A stretch of DNA of 34,276 bases from CAYJEJ01 sp964369315 (GTDB taxonomy: Bacteria > Pseudomonadota > Alphaproteobacteria > UBA3830 > JAIRWN01). Below are positions 1 through 7,947 of the stretch, one piece after another. The stretch covers positions 1 to 34,276 of the forward strand of contig CAYJEJ010000009.1 in the NCBI GenBank assembly GCA_964369315.1. The letters are read 5' to 3'. Made by a program: the position numbers and the translations under genes. Below the pieces are notes generated by a model. It ran no database searches, was not told the origin of the DNA, and saw only the letters and a list, made by a program, of their open reading frames with translations. Every line of letters starts with the position of its first letter. The first letter of the stretch is position 1.

Positions 1-383
1 ATCAAAACAACTCCCTAATATAATGATTTTTGGATGTTAAAAAATAAAAAACCTTTAGGGAACATATTATGTGTTCCCAATGTAAATTCTTCTTCCTAAA
101 TATCAATTACTACTCAGAAAAGAAACCGCATCGTCAAGAATTAAGGGCTCGTGGTTACAACAGATAAAAAACAAAAGACGTTGAATTGTTGCAACAGCTA
201 CCGCAGTCTTGGTGAAAACATCCAAGGCATAACATAAGGCATAATATAAAACACCTTCATCACAATCCAATATTTACTAGATTTAATTCAACTATGTCAA
301 GTATTCAATGTAAAACAGTCTTGACAAATCGAGATAGACTTTAGTTTTTAATCGCACCACCCAAGGCTTGTAAGCACTTAGGC
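1..383. other. Gene-poor left edge, no recognisable gene
   Basis: I see no convincing coding region or known RNA here. The longest open stretches are under about 60 codons on either strand, and none resembles a family I know. The one readable signal is the minus-strand hairpin near the left edge, listed separately, which would end transcripts coming leftward from tRNA-Ser. A decayed gene cannot be excluded. Confidence 0.5.
38..78 (-). terminator. Possible intrinsic terminator, minus strand
   Basis: A 7-bp perfect stem (GGGAACA at 58-64, TGTTCCC at 72-78) with a 7-base loop is followed, on the minus strand, by a short spacer and then two T-runs (GGTTTTTTATTTTTT). It lies about 300 bases downstream of the minus-strand tRNA-Ser, which is the only gene that could feed it in this window. 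The spacer between the stem and the T-run lowers confidence. Confidence 0.5.
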
Positions 384-476
384 TGGCGGAGAGAGAGGGA
401 TTCGAACCCTCGATACGGCTTAACACCGTATAACGGTTTAGCAAACCGCCGCCTTCAGCCTCTCGGCCATCCCTCC
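384..476 (-). tRNA. tRNA-Ser (anticodon GCU), reads AGC/AGU
   Basis: The reverse complement folds as a class II tRNA. The acceptor stem is GGAGGGA paired to TCTCTCC (with one G-U), followed by discriminator G and an encoded CCA. It has a D-arm with GGCCGAG, an anticodon loop TTGCTAA giving anticodon GCU, a long variable arm (TACGG...CCGTA) and a T-loop with GGTTCGAAT. The long variable arm and discriminator G are serine identity features. It is a single gene reading leftward, with no neighbouring tRNA. Confidence 0.96.
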
Positions 477-690
477 GCTAATTAACGGAGCCGATGGTAA
501 CTGTAATTTAATTAAAAAGCAAGGTAGTAATTTTTCTTGTATCAGCATTTATACCTTTATCCATCGCCTATTAATCATATAAGGCTTGATGAAAATTGCT
601 GTTTTTTATTAAAACATGAGGAAACTATTGTATGACATGCTAAAAACGTAATAACTCATAGATAAAACGTTAAGTTGTTAATTAATGGGG

Positions 691-718
691 TTGACAAATG
701 CTGTGGATTTTAGATAAT
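691..718 (+). promoter_or_regulatory. Sigma70-type promoter for rpmH
   Basis: A perfect -35 TTGACA (691-696) and a -10 GATAAT (713-718) are separated by 16 bp. They lie about 57 bp upstream of the rpmH start, which suits a strong constitutive ribosomal-protein promoter. Confidence 0.7.
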
Positions 719-774
719 GCCACTTAGATTAAGCGTTTTCTTTTCTAATAATTTAGGATGCGGGCAATATTGTT

Positions 775-912
775 ATGAGTAAAAAAACATACCAACCAAG
801 TAAAATAGTGCGTAAGCGTAGGCATGGTTTTCGGGCTAGAATGCAAACCGTTGGTGGACGCAGGGTGTTGCGTGACCGTCGTTGTAAGGGACGAGCTAAG
901 TTATCTGCTTAA
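775..912 (+). CDS. rpmH: 50S ribosomal protein L34
   Basis: This encodes L34, a small basic protein of the large ribosomal subunit that contacts 23S rRNA. The 45-residue product (MSKKTYQPSKIVRKRRHGFR...) has the family signature: a TYQPSK start, the RKRRHGFRARM block at about residues 13-23, and the GRRVLRDRRCKGRAKLSA end. The length is normal. It is too short for most ORF filters but unmistakable. A consensus promoter lies just upstream. Oddly, the gene that usually follows, rnpA (RNase P protein), is not present; the next 330 bases hold no clear ORF. Confidence 0.97.
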   Translation: MSKKTYQPSKIVRKRRHGFRARMQTVGGRRVLRDRRCKGRAKLSA

Positions 913-1243
913 TCATTTAATGAATGTGCAAAACATTTAACTGCATTAACTAAAAAACTTTGTTTTCTTAACGTTAGGAACAACAGAACTCAAATTTTGA
1001 ATTGTGTTCGCGTGCTTAAACAGTTAATCATAATTTTTAAATAAGTGAGACGTTTTTCAGGTCTTTATCCATTAGGATTTATTGCCGTTAGAAGTTAAAA
1101 AACGATTTCTAACTTAATTTACCTTGACAACATTAAATTCGGTAGCCATCTGAGTGAGCTTTTGTGATTTATTTTATTCAACTTAATAATTAATTAGCAT
1201 TTTTAATACATAATCATGAAAGCGAATACCTTCGGAGAATTTT
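913..1243. other. Spacer after rpmH, no clear gene
   Basis: I can support no gene here. The rpmH reading frame stays open for about 50 codons after its stop, with a stretch reading LTKKLCFLNVRNNRTQ that vaguely recalls an RnpA N-terminus (KK..FL.VR). It has no proper start, lacks the RNR...RR core of RnpA and is too short. It could be a decayed rnpA or chance. Confidence 0.4.
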
Positions 1244-1441
1244 ATGTTTAATCGTTTTTCTAATGCTTTAGTTGATACTAAGTTATACTATGACCATTTT
1301 TTGAAGCCCATGATAGAGTTTAAGGACCATATGGATTACTATCGCTCTTCTATTAATGACGCTTTTATGCAAGATTTTCAGGATTTTATGCGTAAATTTA
1401 TGCCGAAATCCACGCCTAATAAAAAAAGCACTAAAAAATAA
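1244..1441 (+). CDS. Small protein of unknown function (65 aa)
   Basis: I do not recognise this protein. It is likely real: a GGAG ribosome-binding site sits about 7 bases before the ATG, and an intrinsic terminator follows 30 bases after the stop, making a clean single-gene unit. The 65 residues are rich in Phe, Tyr, Asp and Met over the first 50 (helical, amphipathic-looking: NRFSNALVDTKLYYDHFLKP) and end in a basic Lys-rich tail (PKSTPNKKSTKK). There is no signal peptide or membrane span. The acidic/aromatic body and basic tail would fit a small binding or phasin-like helical protein, but that is only a guess. Confidence 0.7.
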   Translation: MFNRFSNALVDTKLYYDHFLKPMIEFKDHMDYYRSSINDAFMQDFQDFMRKFMPKSTPNKKSTKK

Positions 1442-1470
1442 TAATTCTCTAATAAATAACTATTGAATTT

Positions 1471-1495
1471 AACCAGCTGAATGCTGGTTTTTTTT
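1471..1495 (+). terminator. Intrinsic terminator after the 65-aa gene
   Basis: A perfect 7-bp stem, AACCAGC (1471-1477) with GCTGGTT (1483-1489), has a 5-base loop TGAAT and runs straight into a T-run to 1495. This is a textbook Rho-independent terminator and separates the small gene from HU. Confidence 0.85.
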
Positions 1496-1653
1496 ATTCA
1501 AAAAACCTAATATTATCTTCTCTATTGACTTCTCTAAGCCAAAAACCTCTGGTGAATTTTAATTAATTTTTCATAATGTGTGCTAAATAAGTAACAGTTC
1601 AGTATGAAATATAAAAAAATTACAGAATTTCAACCCGAATCTATTAGTTTTGC

Positions 1654-1683
1654 TTGACTGTTTATTTGTATGGTTATTAGAAT
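1654..1683 (+). promoter_or_regulatory. Sigma70-type promoter for the HU gene
   Basis: A -35 TTGACT (1654-1659) and a -10 TAGAAT (1678-1683) are separated by 18 bp, about 33 bases upstream of the HU start codon. Both boxes match the consensus at five of six positions. Confidence 0.6.
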
Positions 1684-1715
1684 GATTTGTTTTTAGTTTA
1701 TTAGAGGGTTTTTTT

Positions 1716-1988
1716 ATGAATAAAAATGATCTTATAGCTTTCATGGCTAATGAATCTGGCTTAACCAAAATTGATGCAACAAAGGCTCTTGATGCTTTCG
1801 TAAAAGCAATTGGCGTTTCCTTGAAGAAAGAACAGGAAGTCCGTTTGGTTGGTTTTGGTAGCTTTTATATATCCAAACGTGCGGCAACTGAGGGACGTAA
1901 TCCTCGTACTGGCGAAACGATTAAAATCGCTGCTGCCAAATTACCAAAATTTAAAGCTGGCAAATCTTTGAAAGATATTGTGGCTTAA
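1716..1988 (+). CDS. hup: DNA-binding protein HU
   Basis: HU is a nucleoid-associated protein that binds and bends DNA as a dimer without sequence preference. The 90 residues match the family in length and layout: an N-terminal helical dimerisation half (MNKNDLIAFMANESGLTK..), the core VRLVGFGSFYISKRAATEGR, then the DNA-gripping arm with the signature GRNPRTGETIKI (about residues 60-71), including the intercalating Pro, and the C-terminal FKAGKSLKDIV helix. A GAGGG ribosome-binding site precedes the ATG. It is flanked by its own promoter and an upstream terminator, so it is probably monocistronic. IHF alpha or beta is less likely given the length and arm sequence. Confidence 0.95.
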   Translation: MNKNDLIAFMANESGLTKIDATKALDAFVKAIGVSLKKEQEVRLVGFGSFYISKRAATEGRNPRTGETIKIAAAKLPKFKAGKSLKDIVA

Positions 1989-2326
1989 TCAAATTTTAAT
2001 TATACAAAATGAATATTGAGATGGATTTTTATAAGATTTTTTCTTAAATGAATTGTTCGACATGTTATTTAAAACTGGCGTTGTTTTAGGTTTATTTTAA
2101 TCCATCTCTTTTCTTAAAAACTTGTACTAGTTTTGAGATATCAATTTAATATATTTTTTGTGCTAAATTTGTATACTTAAATTGAGCTAGCTGTTTTTAT
2201 TGTCCATATTGATTTTTGTTAAATATCTTCTAACTTTTTCGTTGTAAGATTGGTGATTGTTTGCTATAAATCGTCACGTTATTTGTGAATTTTGCTGAGG
2301 GCTCTGGGTAGAGTTTTTTTTCAAAA
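1989..2326. other. Spacer between HU and tRNA-Thr
   Basis: I see no ORF of note. It contains a 10-bp perfect inverted repeat spaced by 71 bases (listed separately). No clear promoter for the following tRNA was identified. Confidence 0.5.
2018..2108 (+). repeat. Long-spaced inverted repeat downstream of HU
   Basis: GAGATGGATT at 2018-2027 is exactly complementary to AATCCATCTC at 2099-2108, and the second arm is followed by TTTTCTT. The 71 bases between include a small hairpin (TAAGA/TCTTA). This could be the closing stem of an HU 3' UTR structure or a small RNA. One such repeat by chance in an AT-rich window of this size is also plausible. Confidence 0.35.
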
Positions 2327-2402
2327 GCCGAACTAGCTCAGTTGGTAGAGCGGCTGATTTGTAATCAGTAGGTCGTTGGTTCGATTCCGACGTTCGGCAC
2401 CA
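2327..2402 (+). tRNA. tRNA-Thr (anticodon UGU), reads ACA
   Basis: A standard class I cloverleaf: acceptor GCCGAAC paired to GTTCGGC, D-arm AGCTCAGTTGGTAGAG, anticodon loop TTTGTAA (anticodon UGU), variable TAGGTC, T-arm GTTGGTTCGATTCCGAC, discriminator A and an encoded CCA at 2400-2402. All stems pair. Confidence 0.96.
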
Positions 2403-2914
2403 TTGTTCTAAAAGAGGGTTTCGTTTTCACATTGCGTGACTTTCAGGTGGGCAGAAAAACAGCATGTTCTGTGTCGTGTTGCACTATTTTTAAGCTTATT
2501 TCTTAACAATCAATAATAATTTATTTAGAAAATTCACGTCTATTGATGAAACAATCATAAAACGGTTTGCTGTCTTAAAGAAAAGAATTACCTTTCTAGG
2601 GTTGGAAGCATCCGTACGTGAGACATTAAATATTTAGAGTCCTTGCTTTAAAGAAATAAATACCGTACTATTTGGCTATAGAGCGTTGACGCTCTTTTGA
2701 ATGTTTAAAAAAATTGTTTCCACTGCTAGGTGCGGTGTTACCATTGCTGGGTGTATTATTAATTATCATTCAATCTGGCTTTTGGTTTGTTGTGTAGATT
2801 TTGGCTGGTTATTTCAACAGTGATTGCAGGGTTTTTTTACCCTTATGTTTTTTGAAAGTTTGATTTTATAAAACAGATTTACATGCATCTATGTGGATAA
2901 AATAAAGGTGATTT
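2403..2914. other. 512-base spacer between tRNA-Thr and RNase E
   Basis: I find no gene I can support. A hydrophobic open stretch near 2693-2803 (reading LKKLFPLLGAVLPLLGVLLI) lacks an ATG and follows a stop, so it is probably not translated or is a remnant. A hairpin at 2680-2695 may end the tRNA-Thr transcript. A perfect DnaA-box 9-mer (TGTGGATAA, 2892-2900) lies just before the RNase E start. Confidence 0.5.
2680..2698 (+). terminator. Possible intrinsic terminator after tRNA-Thr
   Basis: The 6-bp stem AGAGCG/CGCTCT with loop TTGA runs into a short T-run (TTTT). It is weak because the T-run is only about four bases, and it lies 280 bases from the tRNA. Confidence 0.45.
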
Positions 2915-5134
2915 ATGTCTCGTAGTATGTATATTGATGCCATTCACCCAGAAGAGGTGCGTGTTGCAATAGTCCAAGATGGCGACTTAAAAGATTTTGA
3001 AAGCGACGTTGCCTCTAGAGTTATTACAAAAGGTAATATATACCTCGCCAAAGTTGTCAGGGTTGAGCCGTCTCTTCAGGCTGTGTTTGTCGATTATGGT
3101 GCAGATAGGCACGGTTTCTTAAGCTTAAATGAAATTCATCCAGATTATTACCAACTTCCAGTCGATGATAAAGAAGAGCTGGAAGAATATCTAGCAAAAA
3201 TTAAAAAGAACGCTACTGATGAAAAAAAGAACCAATCACAAGAAGCTGAACCTCAAGAAATTGATGAAATAGGGCAGGGCGGTGAAGGTGATTTGGCTGA
3301 CGATGAGAATGATGATGAAGAAATAGAATTAGACGATGCCTACTTAAATAAAGCAAAAGCTAAGTTCTATAGAAGATATAAAATTCAAGAAGTCATAAAA
3401 CCGCGACAAATAATCTTGGTTCAAGTCGTGAAAGAAGAACGAGGGAACAAGTGTGCCGCAATGACGACATATATATCCATCGCTGGAAGATATTGCGTGT
3501 TTATGCCAAATTCAAGAAAAGGTAATGGCATATCGAGAAGAATAAACGACCCACAAGAAAGAAAAAGAATCAAGACCATATTAAGCGAACTGGCTAGTGA
3601 AAACATTGGTGGTGTGGTAATCCGCACTGCGGGAATCTCTGGAAATAAGCAAGATATAAAACGAGACTACGAATCGCTAAACCGCTTGTGGGGAGAGATA
3701 AGAGATAAAACCCTCATATCCAACGCCCCGTGCTTAATACACGAAGAAGACAGTTTTATCAAACGAACAATCAGAGACCTATATTCTCGTGACATAGAGG
3801 AAATCTTGGTTGCAGGGACAGAGGTTTATAAACAAGCTAAACAGTTCATCAAAACTATCACTCCAAGCCATGCAAAAAAAGTGAAACTCTATAAAGAGCA
3901 AAACTGTTCTTTATTTAATAAATATGGCATTGAAGAGCAAATAAGCACAATTTATCAATCGACCGTTAAACTAAAATCTGGTGGATATCTAGTCATACAT
4001 CCAACAGAAGCCCTTGTTTCAATAGATGTAAACTCTGGTCGCTCCACACGTGAGCGAAACATTGAAGAAACGGCCTTTAATACCAATATTGAAGCCGCCA
4101 TTGAGGTTGCTCGTCAAATCAGGCTGCGTGACTTAGCTGGTTTAATCGTAGTTGACTTTATTGATATGGGCGACAAACGCCGTAATGCTGCAATAGAAAG
4201 AACCATCAAAGAAGCGTTAAAGGCTGACCGTTCGCGTGTCCAAATGACGCGTTTGAGCCAGTTTGGTCTTCTAGAAATATCTAGGCAACGCTTGTGCCCG
4301 AGCGTTACAGAAGGACATACATCAGTTTGCCCACATTGTCATGGGTTTGGGGTGATACGGTCTATGGGAAATATGACTGTTCAATTACTCCGCAGTCTTG
4401 AATCCAATGCAATTAAAGAGGATGTAAACAACATAACGGTATCTGTTTTTCCAGATATTGGCATTCACCTTCTTAATAATAACCGTGCTGATATATATAA
4501 TATAGAAAGCAAAAACAACGTTCATATAAATATTAATTTGGATAAGTCAGTTCCAATATCTGAATTTATTATTGAAACAGATAGCCCAGATAAACCCGTT
4601 AAGAACGCATGTGACAAGACCGCAAACCAGTCCAAGGATGGTGCTAATTGCGAACAAAATTCCGCAGATGATGGCGTCAATAAAAAAAGTTCTAGACGCA
4701 GAAGACGAAGAAAAAACAAAAATTCTAAAAACAATCCTTCGTTGGCTGAAAATGAATCTCCTATTAATGAAGCAAATGACACAGGCAATCATACTGATGT
4801 GAATGAAGCGGAATCAGTAGTAGCTGATGAACAAAAATTCATATTGGCTTCAAATGAAGAAAATTCAGAAAACACCCCTTTAGAAAAAAAAGCAAAACCC
4901 TCAAGAAGGAGGCGTTCAAAAAAAGCAATGAACAACAGGTCTTCTGCAGGTGAAGAAGCTGGTCAAAGTGATGCGAGCACTGATAAAAGGTCTGAATCAA
5001 AAACAAATGATAAATCAGATGATAAAGAACTTAATTCTATTGACGCTAAATCAAAAGATAACTTTATCAAGCAAAACAGTGAAAACCTGCAAGCATCAAA
5101 CAAAAAAGGCTGGTGGAAACGTATATTGGAATAA
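2915..5134 (+). CDS. rne: Ribonuclease E/G family endoribonuclease
   Basis: This is the endoribonuclease that starts mRNA decay and processes rRNA and tRNA precursors, normally scaffolding a degradosome. The 739 residues read in order: an S1 RNA-binding region (about 35-195) interrupted by a very acidic insert (about 84-142); the RNase H-like and DNase I-like catalytic core with the two metal-binding aspartates in SIDVNSGR (D371) and VVDFIDM (D414), 43 residues apart as in E. coli RNase E; and the Zn-link CPHCHG (C472, C475). A disordered tail from about 555 carries two arginine-rich blocks (RRRRRRK at 594-600, RRRRSKK near 664) and ends KKGWWKRILE, a terminal motif common in alphaproteobacterial RNase E. 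The tail makes RNase E more likely than RNase G. No degradosome partner is next door; the next gene is an unrelated protease. Confidence 0.95.
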   Translation: MSRSMYIDAIHPEEVRVAIVQDGDLKDFESDVASRVITKGNIYLAKVVRVEPSLQAVFVDYGADRHGFLSLNEIHPDYYQLPVDDKEELEEYLAKIKKNATDEKKNQSQEAEPQEIDEIGQGGEGDLADDENDDEEIELDDAYLNKAKAKFYRRYKIQEVIKPRQIILVQVVKEERGNKCAAMTTYISIAGRYCVFMPNSRKGNGISRRINDPQERKRIKTILSELASENIGGVVIRTAGISGNKQDIKRDYESLNRLWGEIRDKTLISNAPCLIHEEDSFIKRTIRDLYSRDIEEILVAGTEVYKQAKQFIKTITPSHAKKVKLYKEQNCSLFNKYGIEEQISTIYQSTVKLKSGGYLVIHPTEALVSIDVNSGRSTRERNIEETAFNTNIEAAIEVARQIRLRDLAGLIVVDFIDMGDKRRNAAIERTIKEALKADRSRVQMTRLSQFGLLEISRQRLCPSVTEGHTSVCPHCHGFGVIRSMGNMTVQLLRSLESNAIKEDVNNITVSVFPDIGIHLLNNNRADIYNIESKNNVHININLDKSVPISEFIIETDSPDKPVKNACDKTANQSKDGANCEQNSADDGVNKKSSRRRRRRKNKNSKNNPSLAENESPINEANDTGNHTDVNEAESVVADEQKFILASNEENSENTPLEKKAKPSRRRRSKKAMNNRSSAGEEAGQSDASTDKRSESKTNDKSDDKELNSIDAKSKDNFIKQNSENLQASNKKGWWKRILE

Positions 5135-5201
5135 ATTAATTAATTTGCTGTATAACTTTAGTTAAGTAAACTTTTTTTATAGCATATTTTGGCTTTTTGA
5201 T

Positions 5202-6551
5202 ATGATTAGATTTATTTTATCACTCGTTGTCTGTTTTGTTTTTACGTGTGCTAGCAGTGATGCTTTTTTGATTCGTGATAGCGAAATTGAAGACACACTA
5301 CGTGATATATTAAACCCAATTTTGGAAGTTTCGGGATTAGGGCGGGGCAGTATTGAGCTTTATGTGATTCAGGATAAAACCATGAACGCATTTGCTACTT
5401 TTGACCGCAAAATTTTTATTAATACTGGTCTGATATTAAAAGCTGAGCTCCCAGAACATATCGCAGGCGTAATGGCACACGAGACAGGGCACATTGCGTG
5501 TGAGCACTTAATTCGTCACATTGGTATGGCGGAACAATCAAACATCTTATCGACTGTTTTAATGATTGCTGGTATAGGGCTGGGTGCTGCAACTGGTTCA
5601 GCAGAACTTGCGATGGGGGGAATTGCAGGCGGTATGACGTTGGGTGCTAATACTTTTTTCTACCACTCTCGAGCAGAAGAAGAAGCCGCCGATAATAAAG
5701 CCATGGAATATATGGAAAAACTCGGCTTATCTGCAAAAGGGTTGCTAGAAATCACAGAGGTTTTAGCCTTTTCGTCTCGTTTGAACTTTGATAAAAAAAA
5801 TGGAATGCCAACCACCCATCCAGATATCGATGAACGCGTTGCCTATCTTCGCTCAAGAACACAAGACTTTAAGACAAGCAAGCCTTCAAAAGTAAACCCT
5901 AAATATGCCGAGATAAACAATAGGTACAAAAGAATTAAGGTTAAGATTGAGGCGTATTTAATGCCCATAGAAAAAGTCTTAATAAAATATCCTTATGGTG
6001 ACGACTCGATTGAATCGCTTTATGCCCGTGCCATCGCTCTGAATAGAAGAGGGGATTTTAAAGAATCTATGATGTGCATTAATGCGTTAGTAAAAAGGTT
6101 TCCAAACGACCCATATTTTTTAGAGATGAAGGGTCAAATACTTTATGAAAATGCGAAGATGCGTGAGGCGATTGATATTTATAGAAAACTCGCTTATGAA
6201 AGACCACGTGATGTTTTGATAAACCTATCATTAGCAAATATTTTAATCAAAAGCGACAATTTAAATTATTTATCTGAAGCTGAAAAAATTTTATATAAGG
6301 TATTAGCAAATAACCCAGATGAGCTCCTAGCATTTCAATTGCTTTCAATGGTTTATGGCAAAAAGGGGGACTATGGCATGTCAGCGTTAATGTCTGCTGA
6401 GATATATTTGCTAAAAGAGGACAAAAATAACGCAACTAGACAGGCAAAAAGGGCGATTAAATATGGTCTCAAATCTCCAGTGAACTTACGTAGAGCAAAC
6501 GACATCATCAACGGCGACAAACCAATAAAAGCTCGCAAAAATAAAAAATAA
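5202..6551 (+). CDS. Periplasmic M48 zinc metalloprotease with TPR-like repeats (BepA-like)
   Basis: The likely role is quality control of outer-membrane or periplasmic proteins, by family analogy with BepA/YfgC. A signal peptide occupies about residues 1-21 (hydrophobic ILSLVVCFVFTCA, then SSDAF). The protease domain has the zinc motif HETGH (93-97) and a third-ligand motif SRAEEEAAD (156-164, probable ligand E160), with a Gly/Ala-rich hydrophobic stretch between (about 115-150). From about 255 onward the sequence is helical with TPR-like repeats (for example ALNRRGDFKESMMCINALV and NPDELLAFQLLSMVYGKKGD). The 449-residue length and domain order match BepA-type proteins. It follows RNase E by 67 bases and ends 10 bases from the convergent cysS, with no obvious terminator between. 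No good ribosome-binding site is visible. Confidence 0.9.
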   Translation: MIRFILSLVVCFVFTCASSDAFLIRDSEIEDTLRDILNPILEVSGLGRGSIELYVIQDKTMNAFATFDRKIFINTGLILKAELPEHIAGVMAHETGHIACEHLIRHIGMAEQSNILSTVLMIAGIGLGAATGSAELAMGGIAGGMTLGANTFFYHSRAEEEAADNKAMEYMEKLGLSAKGLLEITEVLAFSSRLNFDKKNGMPTTHPDIDERVAYLRSRTQDFKTSKPSKVNPKYAEINNRYKRIKVKIEAYLMPIEKVLIKYPYGDDSIESLYARAIALNRRGDFKESMMCINALVKRFPNDPYFLEMKGQILYENAKMREAIDIYRKLAYERPRDVLINLSLANILIKSDNLNYLSEAEKILYKVLANNPDELLAFQLLSMVYGKKGDYGMSALMSAEIYLLKEDKNNATRQAKRAIKYGLKSPVNLRRANDIINGDKPIKARKNKK

Positions 6552-6561
6552 GTAAAAAAAA

Positions 6562-7947
6562 TTATTTTTTAAAATGCCAGTCAGTTACCCCGTTTGGTTT
6601 ATCTTCTAATATTACATGAAACTCTTGTTCAAGCCTTGAGCGTATTTGGTCTGATTTTTCAAAAAGTTTCTGTTTTTTTGCAATAGAACGCTGCTGAATC
6701 AATTGTTTTATTAGCGAATAATCTTGTTCATTTATACCATTTTGAGCGTGATTAAAATAATTTTTATCCAAAACACCCATAAACGACATGGCATTGATTA
6801 AAGCGTGAGCCGTTTTTTCTTTTATATCAATTTCTTTATTAACTTTCTTCGCAAGCTCTGACATTAAGCTAAAAACCTTTGGGGTGTTAAGATTATCGCA
6901 AAGTGCTTTTATAATCTCATCATCAGGAGAGGACGCGAAGTCCAATTTTTCAAAATCTGCAAGATAATCTTTTACTGAATTATGTAGCCGTTCAATGGTT
7001 GTCTGTGCCTGTTTTAAGCCAGTTGCAGTCCAGTCTAGTGTCTTTGAATAGTGCGTTGATAGGATGAAAAACTTTAAAACATGACCGCTATAACTCTCCA
7101 ATGCATCGGTCACAGAGACAACATTCCCCAAGGACTTCGACATTTTGCGACCATCAACAAGCAACATGCCATTATGAACCCAATAATTAGCCATATTCAA
7201 ATTATCAGAAAAGCATCGGCTTTGAGCCAGCTCATTTTCATGATGCGGGAATATTAGGTCTTGCCCGCCACCATGAATATCAAATTTATCTTGAAGATAG
7301 CGGTCACTCATGGCAGAACATTCAATGTGCCAACCTGGTCGACCAAACCCCCACGGGCTCTCAAACCCAACCTCTTCACTATCTGACGGCTTCCAAAGGA
7401 CAAAGTCTAAGGGGTTTTTCTTAAACGGTGCGACTTCCACCCTAGCACCCGCCAACATCTCATCGAGCGTTCTATTAGAGAGGATGCCATAATGCTTATC
7501 GCTCTTCACATCAAACAAGACGTGCTTTTCGGCATAATACGCGTGCCCTTTTTCTATCAACCTTTGGGTGATATATATCATATGGTCTATATTATCAGTT
7601 GCTCGGGGCTGGTGCGTTGGCTCGAACAAACCCAGTTTAAACATATTTTCTTGATAATCTTTGAAAGTTTGGTCAGTTAACTCTCTAATAGAAATCGAGA
7701 GTTCTTTCGCCCGATTGTTAATTTTGTCGTCAATATCCGTAATATTTCTTACATAAGTCACTTTTGGATATATATGTTTTAAAACCCTAAACAAAACATC
7801 AAAGACAACAGCAGGGCGGGCATTACCCACATGGGGGGAGTCATAAACGGTTGGTCCACAAACATACATTTTTATATGTTCAGGGTCATTGGGGCGAAAA
7901 ACTTCAACCTTATTCGTCAAGGAGTTGTATAATGTGAGTTCTCTCAT
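6562..7947 (-). CDS. cysS: Cysteinyl-tRNA synthetase
   Basis: A class I synthetase that charges tRNA-Cys with cysteine in the cytoplasm. The 461 residues show the MYVCGPTVYD start of the family with zinc ligand C30, the HIGH-type motif HVGN (39-42), further zinc-site residues in WHIECSAM (C210) and the PHHENE segment near 235, and the KMSKS loop at 268-272 (GRKMSKSLGN). Length is normal. The start codon overlaps the gltX stop in an ATGA, so the two are translationally coupled. It is convergent with the M48 protease gene. Confidence 0.97.
   Translation of the reverse strand: MRELTLYNSLTNKVEVFRPNDPEHIKMYVCGPTVYDSPHVGNARPAVVFDVLFRVLKHIYPKVTYVRNITDIDDKINNRAKELSISIRELTDQTFKDYQENMFKLGLFEPTHQPRATDNIDHMIYITQRLIEKGHAYYAEKHVLFDVKSDKHYGILSNRTLDEMLAGARVEVAPFKKNPLDFVLWKPSDSEEVGFESPWGFGRPGWHIECSAMSDRYLQDKFDIHGGGQDLIFPHHENELAQSRCFSDNLNMANYWVHNGMLLVDGRKMSKSLGNVVSVTDALESYSGHVLKFFILSTHYSKTLDWTATGLKQAQTTIERLHNSVKDYLADFEKLDFASSPDDEIIKALCDNLNTPKVFSLMSELAKKVNKEIDIKEKTAHALINAMSFMGVLDKNYFNHAQNGINEQDYSLIKQLIQQRSIAKKQKLFEKSDQIRSRLEQEFHVILEDKPNGVTDWHFKK

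Noticed and set aside
79..270. A possible decayed transposase or small protein at the left edge
   Set aside because: Short segments such as QELRARGYNR looked transposase-like, but stops interrupt quickly and no catalytic block, terminal repeat or target duplication is visible.
2693..2803. A hydrophobic 35-codon open stretch before RNase E
   Set aside because: It follows a stop, has no ATG and no ribosome-binding site, and is too short to judge.
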